Below, piece by piece: positions 10,423 to 23,058 of a DNA stretch of 64,000 nt (positions within the stretch are counted from its first letter, which is position 1; every line of letters begins with the position of its first letter). Source of the DNA: Chrysoperla carnea. Taxonomy: Eukaryota; Arthropoda; Insecta; Neuroptera; Chrysopidae. The position numbers and the translations under genes were made by a program. Location of the stretch: positions 115,624,368-115,688,367 of the forward strand of contig NC_058337.1 of assembly GCF_905475395.1 (NCBI RefSeq), given 5' to 3'. The notes under the pieces were generated by a model. That model was not told the DNA's origin. It saw nothing but the letters and a program-made list of their open reading frames with translations, and searched no databases.

Positions 10423-13400
10423 ATTTTTTTTGAAGTAGACGAAAGTGAAGATAAATTTCACAATAATCAACATTTTAAAAACAGAATAATAATTCGTGTA
10501 AAGCATAATTAATCAATTGTCTCGATCTATCTTATATATATGTACAATTTAAATGTATTTTTATTATATTTATTAAAAATAAGAGGGATAGAATTCTTCA
10601 AAAAAATATCAAAAAAAAGGGGGAGAAAAGTAAGTACTTAGTTATTATTATTATTATAACCATTTAAAATTATATAAAGAATTAATTATGGAATAGACTA
10701 TCATAACAATAATTGTTGCGTTAATAATAATCATAAAAGTAAACAATTTTTATAATATTTTATTTAATTTTTTTAAATAAACTCTTAAAAACTAAATTAA
10801 CAAGAATTTATTTTTGTTACAGGAATTTTTTTTAATATTTTAGTTTTTTTTTACGGATTTTATTATTTTTAATAATTTCAAACTGTCTAGAACAGAAAAT
10901 ATCTGAAATAATCTTCAAAAACTATATCTAGAATATATGTTACTTAATTTAAAAACAAGGTTTTCGAATAATTTTTATTAATTTATTTGTCTACCTATCG
11001 ATTTTATTTTCAATTTCCTCAAGGATCTTTTCCTGATTGCTAATAGAGGTACGTATTTTTAACAAATTATTTTCGAATTATTTTTATTAGAAATATTTCT
11101 GAGCTATAGTTTTTATTAGAGTACATAATTTTTCGAAAATATATCTTTATTTTAAAAGAATTATAAAAAAGAGCGAGGAAGAATTATTTACATTGCATTT
11201 TTTCTAAGGTAGTAAAGGTTCTTGTGAATTGATATCCAAATTTTAATGGTAATTATACCTGTTTGACAATGCCACTATAGGACAAGGGCCCAATTAAGGT
11301 CCGCATTCACTCATCTATTTGCTGAATGGTTTGTTTGTGAAGTGAAGTTTTAATTATGAAATGTAAAACGTTAATAAATATAAAAATCTATTTGACCTTG
11401 AAGTAACCTTGATTGTCAAATCCAAGGCCTTGTTTAAGGTCAAATCCAAGGCCACCATTAGATTCTACGAGCCAAATTCTACAACTTTTGGTTGACATTT
11501 TATTCTCAGTCGTTCTTTTCTAAAATTCAGAGTAGTCTGGAACTTTTTGAACACCCGGTATAGATCTCCAGTTTTGTAAAGAAAATGAATTAAAAAATTC
11601 GACGAGCAGGAGCTGCGTTAGCTAAGCGACTTTTATCAGAGAATGAAAAATAACACATTTTTCTTAAAATCGAATTATGCAATTTTAATTTTTCAACAAT
11701 TTTATTTCGAAAACTAAGCGCGTAGAGAAAAAATCAGAAGAGTATTTTCTTTAAAATGATCAAAAAATATAAAAAAATTTAATTTTGAAAAAATTCATAA
11801 CTTTGTACTTTGCTCCATTTCCTTCGGAAATTTGCTTTAACAGCTTGATTTTTAAAATCTACACGCAGCCAGGTTTTTAAAATTAATTTGCGAAGTTATT
11901 CTAACATTTACCGTTACGAATTAAACGCCAATAAAAAAAGATCTAAAGATTCTACATAAAAAATGCATTGCACCTTACCCTGAGGTAAATGAAGAATTGT
12001 ATACTTAGATATATTTAGAAGTCAATAAATTTGAAGCAACAATTTCAAGCTTTGAAATCCAATACTAATTTTTGTATATGTTTATTATATTTAACAAAGA
12101 GCATAAAAGGGTTGTTGCACATCCCTCTTAAAATGTATAAGCTTGAAAAAGATTTACGACTTAAAAAAATATATAAAAATTCGTATAGGGGTTATTTGCA
12201 AAATAAAAATTTATATCTCTTTACGTCCTCCAGAAAAATTTACTTTTTTATTTATAACGACCTAAATAATTTTTGTTAACGATATGCTCTCACCTCGTTA
12301 GAAATGTATGCAATTTTTTATTAGTTTTTTTTTACGGTAATAAAACGCGTTTTATTTAATAAAGTCGTAAAATTAAACAAAAAAAAGTATTTAAATTAAA
12401 TCATTTTATATTTATAGAACAGATTTGAAAGTATTGTATGCAAATTTTGGATAGAAATGTCGTAAAAAAATTATTGAATATTATTTAGATCACAAAGTTT
12501 AAAGTTACCAAACATCTTTTTTCTTTTTGAAATAAAGTTATTTAAATATTTTTATTTTTTTGTATTGTTATTTTAATTTTTTGAAACTATAAATCAAATT
12601 GATTAATTTCGGTATAGTAAAAATTATAGTAAATATACTTTGAGATTAAATTATATTGATAACGGCTGTTGAGGCAGTGAGATGAATTTTAATGTTCCTG
12701 ATATCAACACCTAATATGAAAAAATGAAAACATTTGGGCGAGAGAAAAAGCTTATCAACGCTAGATGGTCGTTAAGCTTACAAGACAATTAACAATATGA
12801 ATTTATTTTATTTCAAAACATAATGGAACAAAACTATACTAAAAGTTATAATGAGAAAACCCATTAACTAAAAAGCTTTATTTAAATATCATCGAATTTA
12901 ATAATATATACTAATACTAGCTGCCTGGTCACGAGTTTCTCTGGCTCAAACTACCACGCTATAGCCTTTATTTACCCTACCCTCACTTAATCTCTCCTTT
13001 TCTCCACAATTCATGGGTTATAATTTTTTGGTGCGGAATCATAATTTACTAGAAAACTGAACTGAATTTTGAATCTAATCCTTTCTCGAATCCTCTTGGG
13101 CACACACAAGCATAAAATATTTATATAAATAAAGATTACAAACGTATCAACGTGAATTTAAAAAAAATTATACCAAGCACCTTTACCAACTGGGTCATAT
13201 GTGCTCTGGGAAGAATTTTTTCAACTGATTTATGTTTGTAGCCTAAATTTTGTATACAAATTTAAACGTCAGCGTCTTTTGATTATGTTTTTTATCATAC
13301 AATGGTAATAGTAAAGACAAATGACTAACTATGCATCAACGTGATTTTTACATGGACAGATTTGCAAAATTGTAAAATATTTAGTTTTATTACCACTAGG

Positions 13401-14650
13401 CTACCATTTTGGGATAATGCCTCACTAAATTTTAAAATGTTCATTATTTGTATTTAATTTATATACCTACTGATATATAGGCAGAGTACACAGATCACAA
13501 TCGAGCCATGGCTGTATTATTGGTTTAGTTTCTAAAGTTGTTCTTTCAATTATTAGTTTTGTAATTGTACTGTAATTTTCATCTACGTAAAATTATAAAA
13601 GGTTGAAGCCGTTCATATCGGGTTCTACATTTTGGAGTATAAACTGCGAGTATACTATCTGCCGACAATTTGTGGAACCAAACAAAAACTGTAAAAATTT
13701 ACTTCAAGGTCATAGGGACAACTTTGAGAGCTATCTCATTAATTTTTCACGGCACAAACACAGTTTCCTATTTTTGTAAAATGACTCGAAAAAATTTCCT
13801 ACCGGCTTGTGATTTTGTTGTGATTTAAATTACCACTAAATTGTTCAACAATCTTAAATGAAACAAAAATAAGTAACAAAAGAAAAAGCTAAAATATAAG
13901 GTAACCATCTCAAGACTATCCCAATTGAACAGAAAAATTTTTACGAAGAGTAGACATTGTTTATGTACAATTACATTTTTTATAAGTTAGGAATATTTTC
14001 CAGACATCAAAAAAAAAGTAAGCAAAAAATTTATAACTTTTAAATAAAAACATTTGTATATTTATTTGAATCATGCATTTCAAAAAAAATAATAAACACT
14101 GGATATTTGTAAAATGTGCATAAAACTTTCCATTTGACTAATTTTCTCAAACCTCCATCATAAACACAACAAAACACAATTGATCATTTTAACACACGTT
14201 TGCTGTCTCATCGAAATGACAGATTAGTTTTTCGATCATATTCAAAATTTTTGGTACTTTATTATTTAACTATTCATGAAAATTACGACTTTTTTTTAGT
14301 AGAATAGAGTATTGTTTGTTTATTTGTGTGTATGAAAGAGGATCCCCCATGACGAAAATGATTCTACAACACAATACATTCATAATAGTTAACAAGCCTA
14401 TATATAGCTGGTATTACTATACTGAACGGACCTCTTATGTAGCTGGACACTACAAATATCGATATTAGCAATCAATGATGATCAATCACAGAAATACCGG
14501 AACTAACCATCAAGATACCATAACAAAACAATTGTAATGCCATGTTCACAATTGAATTTGTTTGAAACATTTTTCATTTTCATGGATAATGCAGTGAAAA
14601 TGATGTGATTGTTTTACTTTTAACTAACTTTTGGAGAATTGATGAAAAGT
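10423..14650. other. AT-rich intergenic stretch
   Basis: No gene recognised. It contains long poly-A/T tracts, a short segment rich in AAGGTCAAATCCAAGGCC near 11390-11460, and a possible relic repeat end at 12918-12960 (minus-strand sequence ending GGCAGCTAGT) too degenerate to classify. Open frames such as 12031-12279 have low-complexity composition. Confidence 0.4.
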
Positions 14651-14708
14651 TCTGTATGGTAGAAAAAAAAATTTAAATAAAAAATACTTTTTAAAAAATA
14701 CTTAGGCA

Positions 14709-14895
14709 AGCTTTTATTGAACTGAAAAGTAGAAAATTATTATTTCTATGAAACACTCATTCATGACTATTTGTAAAAGCAGGAGATGTACAAATGAAAT
14801 ATCAAGGATGATTCGAAGAGCCTCAAGCTTTTACGGTCATGTATGAGTGGTTCATAGGAATAATTATTTTCTACTTTTTAGTACAATAAAAGCTT
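14709..14895. mobile_element. Foldback MITE (palindromic)
   Basis: Two arms of about 75 bp (14709-14786 and 14821-14895) pair almost throughout: AAGCTTTTATTG with CAATAAAAGCTT outside, AGTAGAAAATTATTATT with AATAATTATTTTCTACTT in the middle and GTAAAAGC with GCTTTTAC inside. About 34 nt form the loop. Weaker A/T-rich complementarity extends to about 14660 and 14930. No ORF. If transcribed it would fold into one long hairpin. Target duplication not resolved. Confidence 0.7.
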
Positions 14896-14930
14896 TAAAA
14901 AGTTTTTTTTTTATTTTACTTTAAAACAAA

Positions 14931-16625
14931 AATGTGTATGTACATAAAATATGGTGGATGTGATGGGAAATGCTTATAATAAAAATGTATTCGTATATGG
15001 TATTCGTTTTCCTCTCAGCAAATCCTTCTCATCGTCTCATTTGATACAATATCTTTGTGGTCCGCCATATTGGATTTAGAATGATTTCACTCAACCAACC
15101 ATGAAATGTCATCCAAACTATACATGTAAGCAAAATTTCAGCTGAATCGGTTGAGGATAACTGCTTTAAAATTCAGTTGCATGGTCCGAGCTACGTGTTA
15201 ATGGAAAATACAACGGTGATAAACTTTTCGATTTTCGAGTTTTTCGGCAAAATTTTTTATGTTGCCATATTGTTTATGGATAGTCGTTAACGGCACAATA
15301 CGTAAAACTCAGAAAGTGTCAAGGTTGAAAAATAAGCTCACTTCAAAAAAAATGGTCACTTGTAAATATCCATCGACGTATTAAAATTTGGACATTATCT
15401 TTGGCTTACGATTTATTTATTAAACATAAAATTAGCTGTATATAAAGTAAAATAATCGTTATTTTCGGCAATAACAAGTTTCCGTCGAAAATCCGCTTTT
15501 TTTTGTACAAATGCTTATATCTCGAAAACGATGAGCTTAGGTAAAAATGTCCAACATAAAAAAAAAATGCTTAGAATCGCTTGAAATACATAATCAAACA
15601 GTTTTTTTTAAATGTTAGATAAAGAGAATGCGATGCCCGAAAGTAGAGTACGTTTGTCCCACTTTATGAGCATAAATCAAAATTGCACAAGTTCGTATGC
15701 ATATAACTTTGTTGAGTACACTTAGACACACATTTTCCAACGGTTCCCATGGAAATCTACTGTCGCGGAGTTTATTCCTGGATCAAATACTTCATTTCCT
15801 ACAGTATATTATAATTTTAAAAAAAAAAAGGTTTCAATATTGTGAACTGTGCTTTATTTCTCCCAAAATATTGTAGTACTGGACTTTAACAATCTTATTT
15901 ATAACGTCATTAATTCTTTAATATTTATACCCTCAAAAATACACGTTACTGATTAGATCAATTTTTGAAATACGATTCTTGATTGCCTTAGGGTGGTGAA
16001 TTTTTTTTTTATATATTCAGACTAGCCAATTGATTTGCAAAACAAAATAGCTAAGCAAATTTTTTTTTGCTAAAAAAAATCGTTTGAAAATCAATTGATT
16101 TGTTAAAAATAATTTTTTTTTTTAGGATTTGTTTAATCCGATAAAAAACTAATTTTTTTTTATATTTAAAATGAAATTAAATTAAGTAATTTTGATTTAC
16201 AAGCTTAAAAATTAAAATTTATAAAAAAAGAAATTAATAAATAAAGTAATCAGAGATTAAACGGATTTTAATTGAATTAAAAGCTTTTTGAAAAAGGATT
16301 ATTGAGTTTTTTTTTATATTGGGAACAATAGTATGTATTTTTGGTGGTAAAAAGAGCATTTATATTGTTTAGGTGATATGGATTATTAATTTTTTGACAA
16401 TTTCATGTGATTTGTTCAATCAATCAAATATAAAAATCGATTAAGTGGAGAATAATGGTACAAAATTCAATTCAATGGTCTCACATTTTAAACAAAATGA
16501 ATCAAATACTTCTATGATAACAAATTTTTAAGTTTCAACATCAACCGTATCAATTATAAATCTTCCAGAATTGAAACATTAATCGGAAATTTTATGGGAC
16601 ACGTTAACTCCAAAACTTCTTAATA
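14931..16625. other. AT-rich stretch with one unclassified repeat-like segment
   Basis: No gene. The segment 15045-15200 (CCGCCATATTGGATTTAG, CATGAAATGTCATCCAAAC, AATTTCAGCTGAATCGG) has more balanced composition and reads like a decayed interspersed repeat, but no second copy was found in the window. The rest is low-complexity. Confidence 0.35.
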
Positions 16626-17250
16626 TTAAGGTAGTACGAGCACCAAGACAATTTTAGATTTAGGGTTGAAATTATTTTTACCTTATTTTCAACTTTGATG
16701 ATGAATTTTGTTATAACTTCATGAATGTAGAATAAAATAAGAATAAAATTTTTCGATATTTGCCTTGGTTTTCGAAATATCGGAAGCTAAATAATTTAAC
16801 AAAATTTTCATTTTTCGATATTTCGAAAATTACCCCAGATATCGAAAAATTTAATCTTACTCCTCGTCTTATATTGTCAAGTTATAACATATATATTCCT
16901 TTTAATTTGTTTCCCCACTGCCGTGCCCATACATCCTTAATTTTTCTTGCACAACGAGTTTTTTAAGGTTTTAACTTAATGGTTTGTTAAGGTTTTAACT
17001 TTAATTTAAATAGTTTTTTTTTTTAATTTCCACCGACTAGTTTTGGATAAATCTATTGAAACATATCATCCATATACCGTTTTCACGTAAGACCAATGTG
17101 AAATATGCCTACTTTTGAAGTCATTTATTTTTTTAACAATCAGGCAATCCTCCCTAAAATTTTCAGAACTGATTTAGACCGAGTTCAACTTCATATAAAA
17201 AAAAATCAAGTATTTCAGTCAAAATTGCAGTGGCGCTCGTACATCCTTAA
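16626..17250. mobile_element. TTAA-flanked element with about 30-bp inverted termini
   Basis: Left terminus TTAAGGTAGTACGAGCACC is the inverted partner of the right terminus GGCGCTCGTACATCCTTAA, and both continue into ATTTT/AAAAT. The TTAA at each edge fits a piggyBac-like 4-bp duplication, although TTAA can also be read as part of the repeat. An internal copy of the same terminus lies at 16918-16938 and another at 46730-46750. No transposase; 625 bp. Confidence 0.55.
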
Positions 17251-18154
17251 TTATTCATACTCCAATTAATTTACAAAATTAAAAAACAAAGTTATTCTTT
17301 CTACCGACAGTCTCCATGATTGACTATCATTTTTTTATCTTAAAAAAAATTTCAAAATGCACTGGAGGTTAGAAAAATGAAATTTTTTATCTTAAATCCA
17401 CGTACTTTTGCTAAACAAACCTTTTTCTGAGTAAAATGATTAGTGTTAAAAACCAGATTGAAAGATTTATATTAACTATTATTTGCTTAAGTGACTCTTT
17501 TTCCAGAATTTTGATACGGAATGCTAAAATATAAAATTTTATCCAAAAACGACATAACTAATTGCAATTTTTCCTAACTGGTTTTTAAATGAATTTCTCA
17601 CCAAAAACATATGCTTTATTAGAGAGTATATTATAAAATACAAAAAATTAACCCTGATCGCGTTTATTATATTAACTAAAATTGTTTAGGGGTTTGTTAG
17701 TATTAATTCACGGGGGTGATTTCAACAACATACAACAAATATTTTTAAGAGTTGGTAAACAGGCAAGCAACCAGAGAGGGTGGTTTATGTGTGTGTGAGG
17801 AGGATTTGTTTGGGTGATAATAATGATGACTGGTTATTGTTATACAATCAAAATTCATTTATAATAATTTTTGCTATGGAATTTTTATGTGACCCCTTTT
17901 AATATTTATTTATTTTATTATATTTTTTTTTTTTTTTTTTTGAAAATATACACAATATATATTTAATCATATAATATTTGTAACCAAAACCTATTATTTG
18001 AGTTATGTTCGATTGGGATCAATAACTTTTCAATTATTATAATATTCATTTTTAATTCCAAAACTGAACGTTTATGAATATATTGTATTCAAGCATTCAA
18101 ACTTTCTTGTTAAGAACTTATTCACATTATTTCATCGATTATTATTGCAATTAA
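17251..18154. other. AT-rich intergenic stretch
   Basis: No gene or bounded repeat. A T tract of more than 20 bases ends near 17942. Nothing else found. Confidence 0.45.
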
Positions 18155-18420
18155 ATATCAAGGTATACTAAGTTTAGTCCCAAGTTTGTTTCGCTTAAAA
18201 ATATTGATGCTACGAAAAATACCGATTGCCTAGCCGTCTGTGAACACGATAACTCAAAAACGAAAAGGGATATCTAGAACGTAAAAAGTGAGGTTCGTAA
18301 ATGAGCAACATAGATCAATCAAGTTTTGGACCCGTAGGACCCATCTTGTAAACTATTAAAAATGGAACAAAAAATTTAAATTTAAAAAATGTCCCTTTTA
18401 TAAAAATAAACAAATTTTCG
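18155..18420 (+). repeat. R1-family repeat, copy B
   Basis: Starts ATATCAAGGTATACTAAG and follows the R1 order: AACGCTTAAAAATATTGATG, CACGATAACTCAAAAACG, ACGTAAAAAGTGAGG, GTAAATGAGCAACATAG, CCCATCTTGTAAAC. It is shortened internally compared with copy F and lacks the distal half. Confidence 0.65.
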
Positions 18421-19972
18421 GAGTGGAAAAGGTAGCTTCAACTAGTGGTCTTGTGAAAGAAATATTCTCGAAAAACGAAACAAAACTCTAGAAAATACTT
18501 TCGAAAATCAAAAAAAATGAAGGCCAAAAGGGCACCATAGTTGTATTGGTTTTTTAACCTCTTCTAATATATAGAAAAATAATAAGAAATCTTCAAATTT
18601 CCAACTTTTCTTCGCAACCTTTTTCTTCCAAAATTTCAACACATTGTATCTAGAGACGCTTTTTCGTCAAATACTGTTGAGAAATTGTCATTAATTTAAC
18701 GCTGTCTGTCATTTGACAAAACCTTGCTGTTATAACTTTTACTACCCTGTATATAGTCCTGCTGTTTTAACTTTGACCATTCTGTATGTACACAAAGAAT
18801 GGAGAACGTTTGAAATTTTGCGATAAAAAAGCTTGTGATCGGCAAACTTACTTGACTTCAGTCAATCAGTTTCTGCTGATATCCTCTATTCGTTGTGTCC
18901 GTAGTCATGGTAGAGACAATAAAAACGATGCCAGCGCTTCCAGTGAAATTTTGGCAATAAAGGAGGCTGTTATGACTAATTTGCAATTCTTTACATGCTA
19001 ATGTTATAGAAAATGTCAAATTAAAATTATTGAAAAACACTAATTAATTCAACTTAATGCATTAAAACTTGTGAAAATAAGAAATCAAATTGCACAAATA
19101 TTATTTTTCAAATGTAAATTATCATAATTATTTATTTAAATTTGTGAGACAATAATATTAAATTTTCAATGTAAGTCATAAATGCAATGCATATAATTAT
19201 ATATGCATCCATACAATTCTATAATTAAAATAGTGTATCGTTAACATGGAAACGCCTTCAATAAAACTCACGCACGGTGCGAATAACCAACAAATTTGGC
19301 ACATAAACATATGCTGTAAATGTTCAATTTATTCGCATTTGTCGTTTAATAAATAAAATTGAAATAAAAAATTTTGTTACATCAATAATAGTGAGCGAGC
19401 ATTCCAATAAAAAGTTGATCCAGGTGTTTTTCAATGTTCATTGTACCAAACATTTAACAAATATTTTGTAACTAATTAAAGCTTCACAATACACTATGAT
19501 GAAAATACACAACCATGTCACCCTCGAACAATATAAATAAAATACATGTACAACATAGACAGACAACTATATAGAATGAATGAAAATGGTTTCGAATTAC
19601 AACGAATTTTGTTTTAAAACTCGAAAATAAAACCGTACGATTAAAATACCTATGTGAAGTTTATTGTGTATTTAAAAAATACAAGATGATTCAAGCGATT
19701 TTATAAAGGGTACTCACTCGTTTCATAAATGGAACCTACTTCGATATCTTACATAAGAGTAGAATAGTCAGATCACACTCCTGGGTTGAACAATTGAAAT
19801 GAAATGAACAACATTTGTAAGTTTACTATAAGAAATTTACGGATATGTTTTCAGAAAAGAAAATATTGTAGGAGATAGATGTTATCGAATAGCAAAATGA
19901 TGATATTCATATAACAATTTAGAAACGTTTATGAAGTATTCCTAATGCCTAAATAATAAAAAAAACTTGTCA
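18421..19972. other. AT-rich intergenic stretch
   Basis: No gene recognised. The overlapping frames at 18786-19001 (plus) and 18858-19040 (minus) show no domain. A short phrase GGTAGCTTCAACTAGT near 18432 recurs inverted near 24530, suggesting R1-associated flanking sequence. Confidence 0.4.
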
Positions 19973-20261
19973 CAAAAAGAAAACCGATTTCAAAAGAAAA
20001 ACTTTTCCAAAACAAATGAATATGCACTAAAAAGTAAAAAATAACGATAATATAATGTAGTTAAAATTATTGTTATTTTTGGAGTCCGTGTCAGTCAAAG
20101 AAAAAACTCCGACATAAAAGTTTGCTACATTAGCTTGGCTGACACCGACTCCGAAAATAACTATAATTTTAACTACATAATATTATCGTTATTTTTTTAC
20201 TTTTTGGTGCATATTATTTTGTTTTGGAAAAGTTTTTCTTTTTAATTCGGTTTTCTTTTTG
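19973..20261. repeat. 289-bp near-perfect inverted repeat
   Basis: Left arm 19973-20097 and right arm 20133-20261 pair over about 125 bases. Paired landmarks: AAAAAGAAAACCGATTT with AATTCGGTTTTCTTTTT, TAACGATAATATAATG with CATAATATTATCGTTA, GGAGTCCGTGTCAG with CTGACACCGACTCC. The loop (20098-20132) is about 35 nt. The arms are well conserved, so the element is recent or constrained. It joins the segment at 20262-20570, and the two may form one composite repeat. Confidence 0.75.
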
Positions 20262-20570
20262 TTTTTTTTTTTTTGTTGTTGTGATTTTTAGTGAATGTGA
20301 AGTACACTTACTAATTTCTCACCAAAAAAAAACCTTCGAAATCGGTAGGCGTGATATTGAGTAATTCGTCCTCTTGTCATGGATGCCGTTGTCAGAACTG
20401 GACCAAAATGAAATGGGACCACACGGGAAGCACCAGCTTTCAAATAGATAAAGAATCATCAGAATCAGTTCACCCAGTCGAAAGTTTTGGGTTTCACGCA
20501 TAAAAAAAATACAATCGAATTGATAACCTCCTCCTTTTTTGTCTGAAGTCGGTTAAAAAAACTTAAATAT
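20262..20570 (+). repeat. Interspersed insect repeat segment ending in GAAGTCGGTTAAA
   Basis: Contains GGACCAAAATGAAATGGGAC, GAAGCACCAGCTTTC, AGAATCATCAGAATC, CACCCAGTCGAAAG and a terminal ACCTCCTCC..GAAGTCGGTTAAA block. From memory this order matches a repeat very common in Lepidoptera and other insects. No coding function; the minus-strand open frame at 20319-20501 is a by-product. It directly follows the 289-bp inverted repeat. Confidence 0.55.
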
Positions 20571-21324
20571 TATAAAAATCTTTTTAAACGTCTAGGATTT
20601 TCATATTTAACCCTCACTCAACTTACGATTTTTGTCTATTTTACAAAAAACACCAACTATGTGCAAATAACGAGGTACGATAAAGTACCGATTCGCCATA
20701 GGTTATATTCTTCCGTAAATAAGAAAAATAAAAATTTTCAGGTGTTTTCAAATCAGATATATTGGCACGATCCAATATTTTTTGAGTTTACTGCAACAAA
20801 TATAGTTTGTTATCTCATCCTGTACAAAAATTTTTATTCCCTATATATTGTATCCCTGATTCTATCCTGATTCCATATATATTCCCATAATATAGACAAT
20901 GTTTTAAACGTTTTTATTTACACAATGTTTATTTGAAAGTTTTCACAAAGGTAGATGTTCTACAAAAGAATTTTCCTCAACAGTTTTAAATACATACAAT
21001 ATTGTTGATTTTTCTTTTTTTGTTTTATTTAATTTTTCGTGAATCGTGATTTTTTATTTTTCCCATATTAATCAATACTTTTTATCAGCAGCTTACAAAA
21101 AAAGAAAATTTTTTAAAGTTTTGGAACTGCCGTTTAGCATTTTTTATAACAAAACATAAAAATGTAATATTTATTTTCTCAAACTATTAAATAAAGTTAA
21201 CTCGTGACTGAACATAGCATAACTGAGCTCTTCGATTCTTGGATAAGTGTATTTTCTTCAATTCTGATTCATTCAAAATAATAAAGAGTTTTAAAATAAG
21301 TTAACGTTCACAAAAACGTTTTGG

Positions 21325-21628
21325 TGGTCAAGTGGTCATAGTGGTCAATTTTCATTTCCATATCGTTTGCAGTTGGAGAAAATGTACACCAAAGTATTTT
21401 TCTAATTCGTGCCCCCGCGAGTAAACAGTTTTTTATACGAATAAATGCTCAAACAAAAGTTGTTTATTTTTATATATTTTACTTTTGTTCTATCTCCCAA
21501 CTACCCAAATCTCAATTGACCTATGTTGCTTATTTACAAAATCAAACTTACTTTTTACTCCTAAGCACGCTATAAATACTTCAGCTTGATATCTCTTTTC
21601 GTTTTTGAGTGGTCAAGTGGTCATAGTG
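21325..21628. repeat. 19-bp direct repeats flanking an R1 fragment
   Basis: TGGTCAAGTGGTCATAGTG occurs at 21325-21343 and again at 21610-21628, bracketing about 266 bases that contain a minus-strand R1 fragment (copy C, about 21409-21609). At 19 bp this is longer than typical target duplications; it may come from a local tandem duplication or from recombination between copies. Confidence 0.6.
21409..21609 (-). repeat. R1-family repeat, partial copy C
   Basis: On the plus strand: CCCGCGAGTAAACAG, CAAACAAAAGTTGTTTAT, ACTTTTGTTCTATCTC, CAATTGACCTATGTTGC, ACTTTTTACTCCTAAGC and GCTTGATATCTCTTTTCG. This is the reverse complement of the R1 middle. Both termini are missing. Confidence 0.65.
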
Positions 21629-21629
21629 T

Positions 21630-22560
21630 CCAAAAAATTCTCTGCGTTTTTCAAACTGATAACTTAAATATGACGTTACCATACTCATTTGAAATCGCAG
21701 CACTTTCGAAAAAACTCGTAGAGAGAAGTTTGGTAGACTCGCCAAAAGGAAACCATCCACAAAGTTTCAAGTATGTATTAATTATTTAACAAAGCACCCT
21801 TTCTGTTGCACGGTCTATGTTCTTAAGCCGTATCTTATAATATCTGTGTACTACTGATTTTTCAACGAGTATTTTTTTCATTTAATGAAAAATGAATTGA
21901 AAATTAGTTAAAAATTAGAAACCATCTTCATTGTCGACGGAAAAATTTTTTTATCAATGAATCCACGTGTATTTTTTGCATAATTTAGACACGTGTGTAT
22001 TAATTAAATGAATATACGTATAAGTACTAAACATGATAATCGTGGATTATTCTACGCTTCGATGCATTTTTAGGTATACCTTTACAATAAATTTGTTAAA
22101 TGCATTAACTAAATATATACTTAACAGAAAATTAACACTACTTAACATATCTATTTGAAAAGGTAAACCGGAAAGGTAGGTAAATATCTAAACCCATAAT
22201 ACACGTGTCATGTTCTATCTATTTTTGATAGTTCTGTAGCTAATTTTGCCACGTGCCAACAAGACAACATGAATAGACAAGAAAACCTTTTAATATGGTT
22301 AATGCGCTTGTAATTAGATATTTTTATTGTTTAAATAAAAGTTAATAATTCATAATTTTTTTAAAAACTTTCGTTATGGGAATTAATTTTTAATATTTTT
22401 ATTTTGTAATTTGATTCTTATAATCAGAATTTAATTTGTTGTTTTACTCACCGGGATGTCGGAACTATATATTCTTGCTATAAGATATTGAAAAAAAAAA
22501 ATATCCACCTAAAAGGTTTCGTTAAAGCAAATCCTTGGGAAAAACAATTTACTAAAAAAA
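21630..22560. other. AT-rich intergenic stretch
   Basis: No gene, RNA or bounded repeat seen apart from the start of R1 copy D at its right edge. Confidence 0.4.
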
Positions 22561-23058
22561 AGTGAAAACAAATAATTGAATTAATTATTGAAATACCATG
22601 TATAGACAGTGTTGATGGCGAAAGCGTTTGTTTTTTGACGACATGTAAGTAAAGAAAGATATCCACTTTTAGATAGCCACACATTCATAACTGATATTCC
22701 CATATAATATCTACTACAAAATTTGTATATAATTTGCGCCCCCGTGGATAAACAGTGTTGCAGATGTTAACAAAAAAATGTTTCAAACAAAAGTTGTTTG
22801 TTTTTTCATAACGAACATTTTTTATATTTAAACTTTTGTTCTATCTCTAATGGTTAACAAGATGGGTTCTACGGATCCAAGACCCAATTGACTCATTTAC
22901 GAATTCGACCTCACTTTTCACGTACTGAGCATGCTCCAAAAATTTCAACTAGATACCCTTTTTCGTTTTTGAGTTTTCGCGATAGCATCAATATTTTTTT
23001 TAAGGGTAACAAACTTGGGACTAAACTTAGTATACCTTGTATTTCATATACATAGTAT
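22560..23058 (-). repeat. R1-family repeat, long copy D
   Basis: Reverse-complement orientation. The distal part (AATACCATGTATAGACAGTG, ACATGTAAGTAAAGAAAG) is followed by GCCCCCGTGGATAAACAG, CAAACAAAAGTTGTTTG, GGATCCAAGACCCAATTGA, CTCACTTTTCACG, and the head TAACAAACTTGGGACTAAAC and AGTATACCTTG. ATACCATGTATA at 22593 is inverted relative to TATACATAGTAT at 23047-23058, as in copy F. No ORF. Confidence 0.7.
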
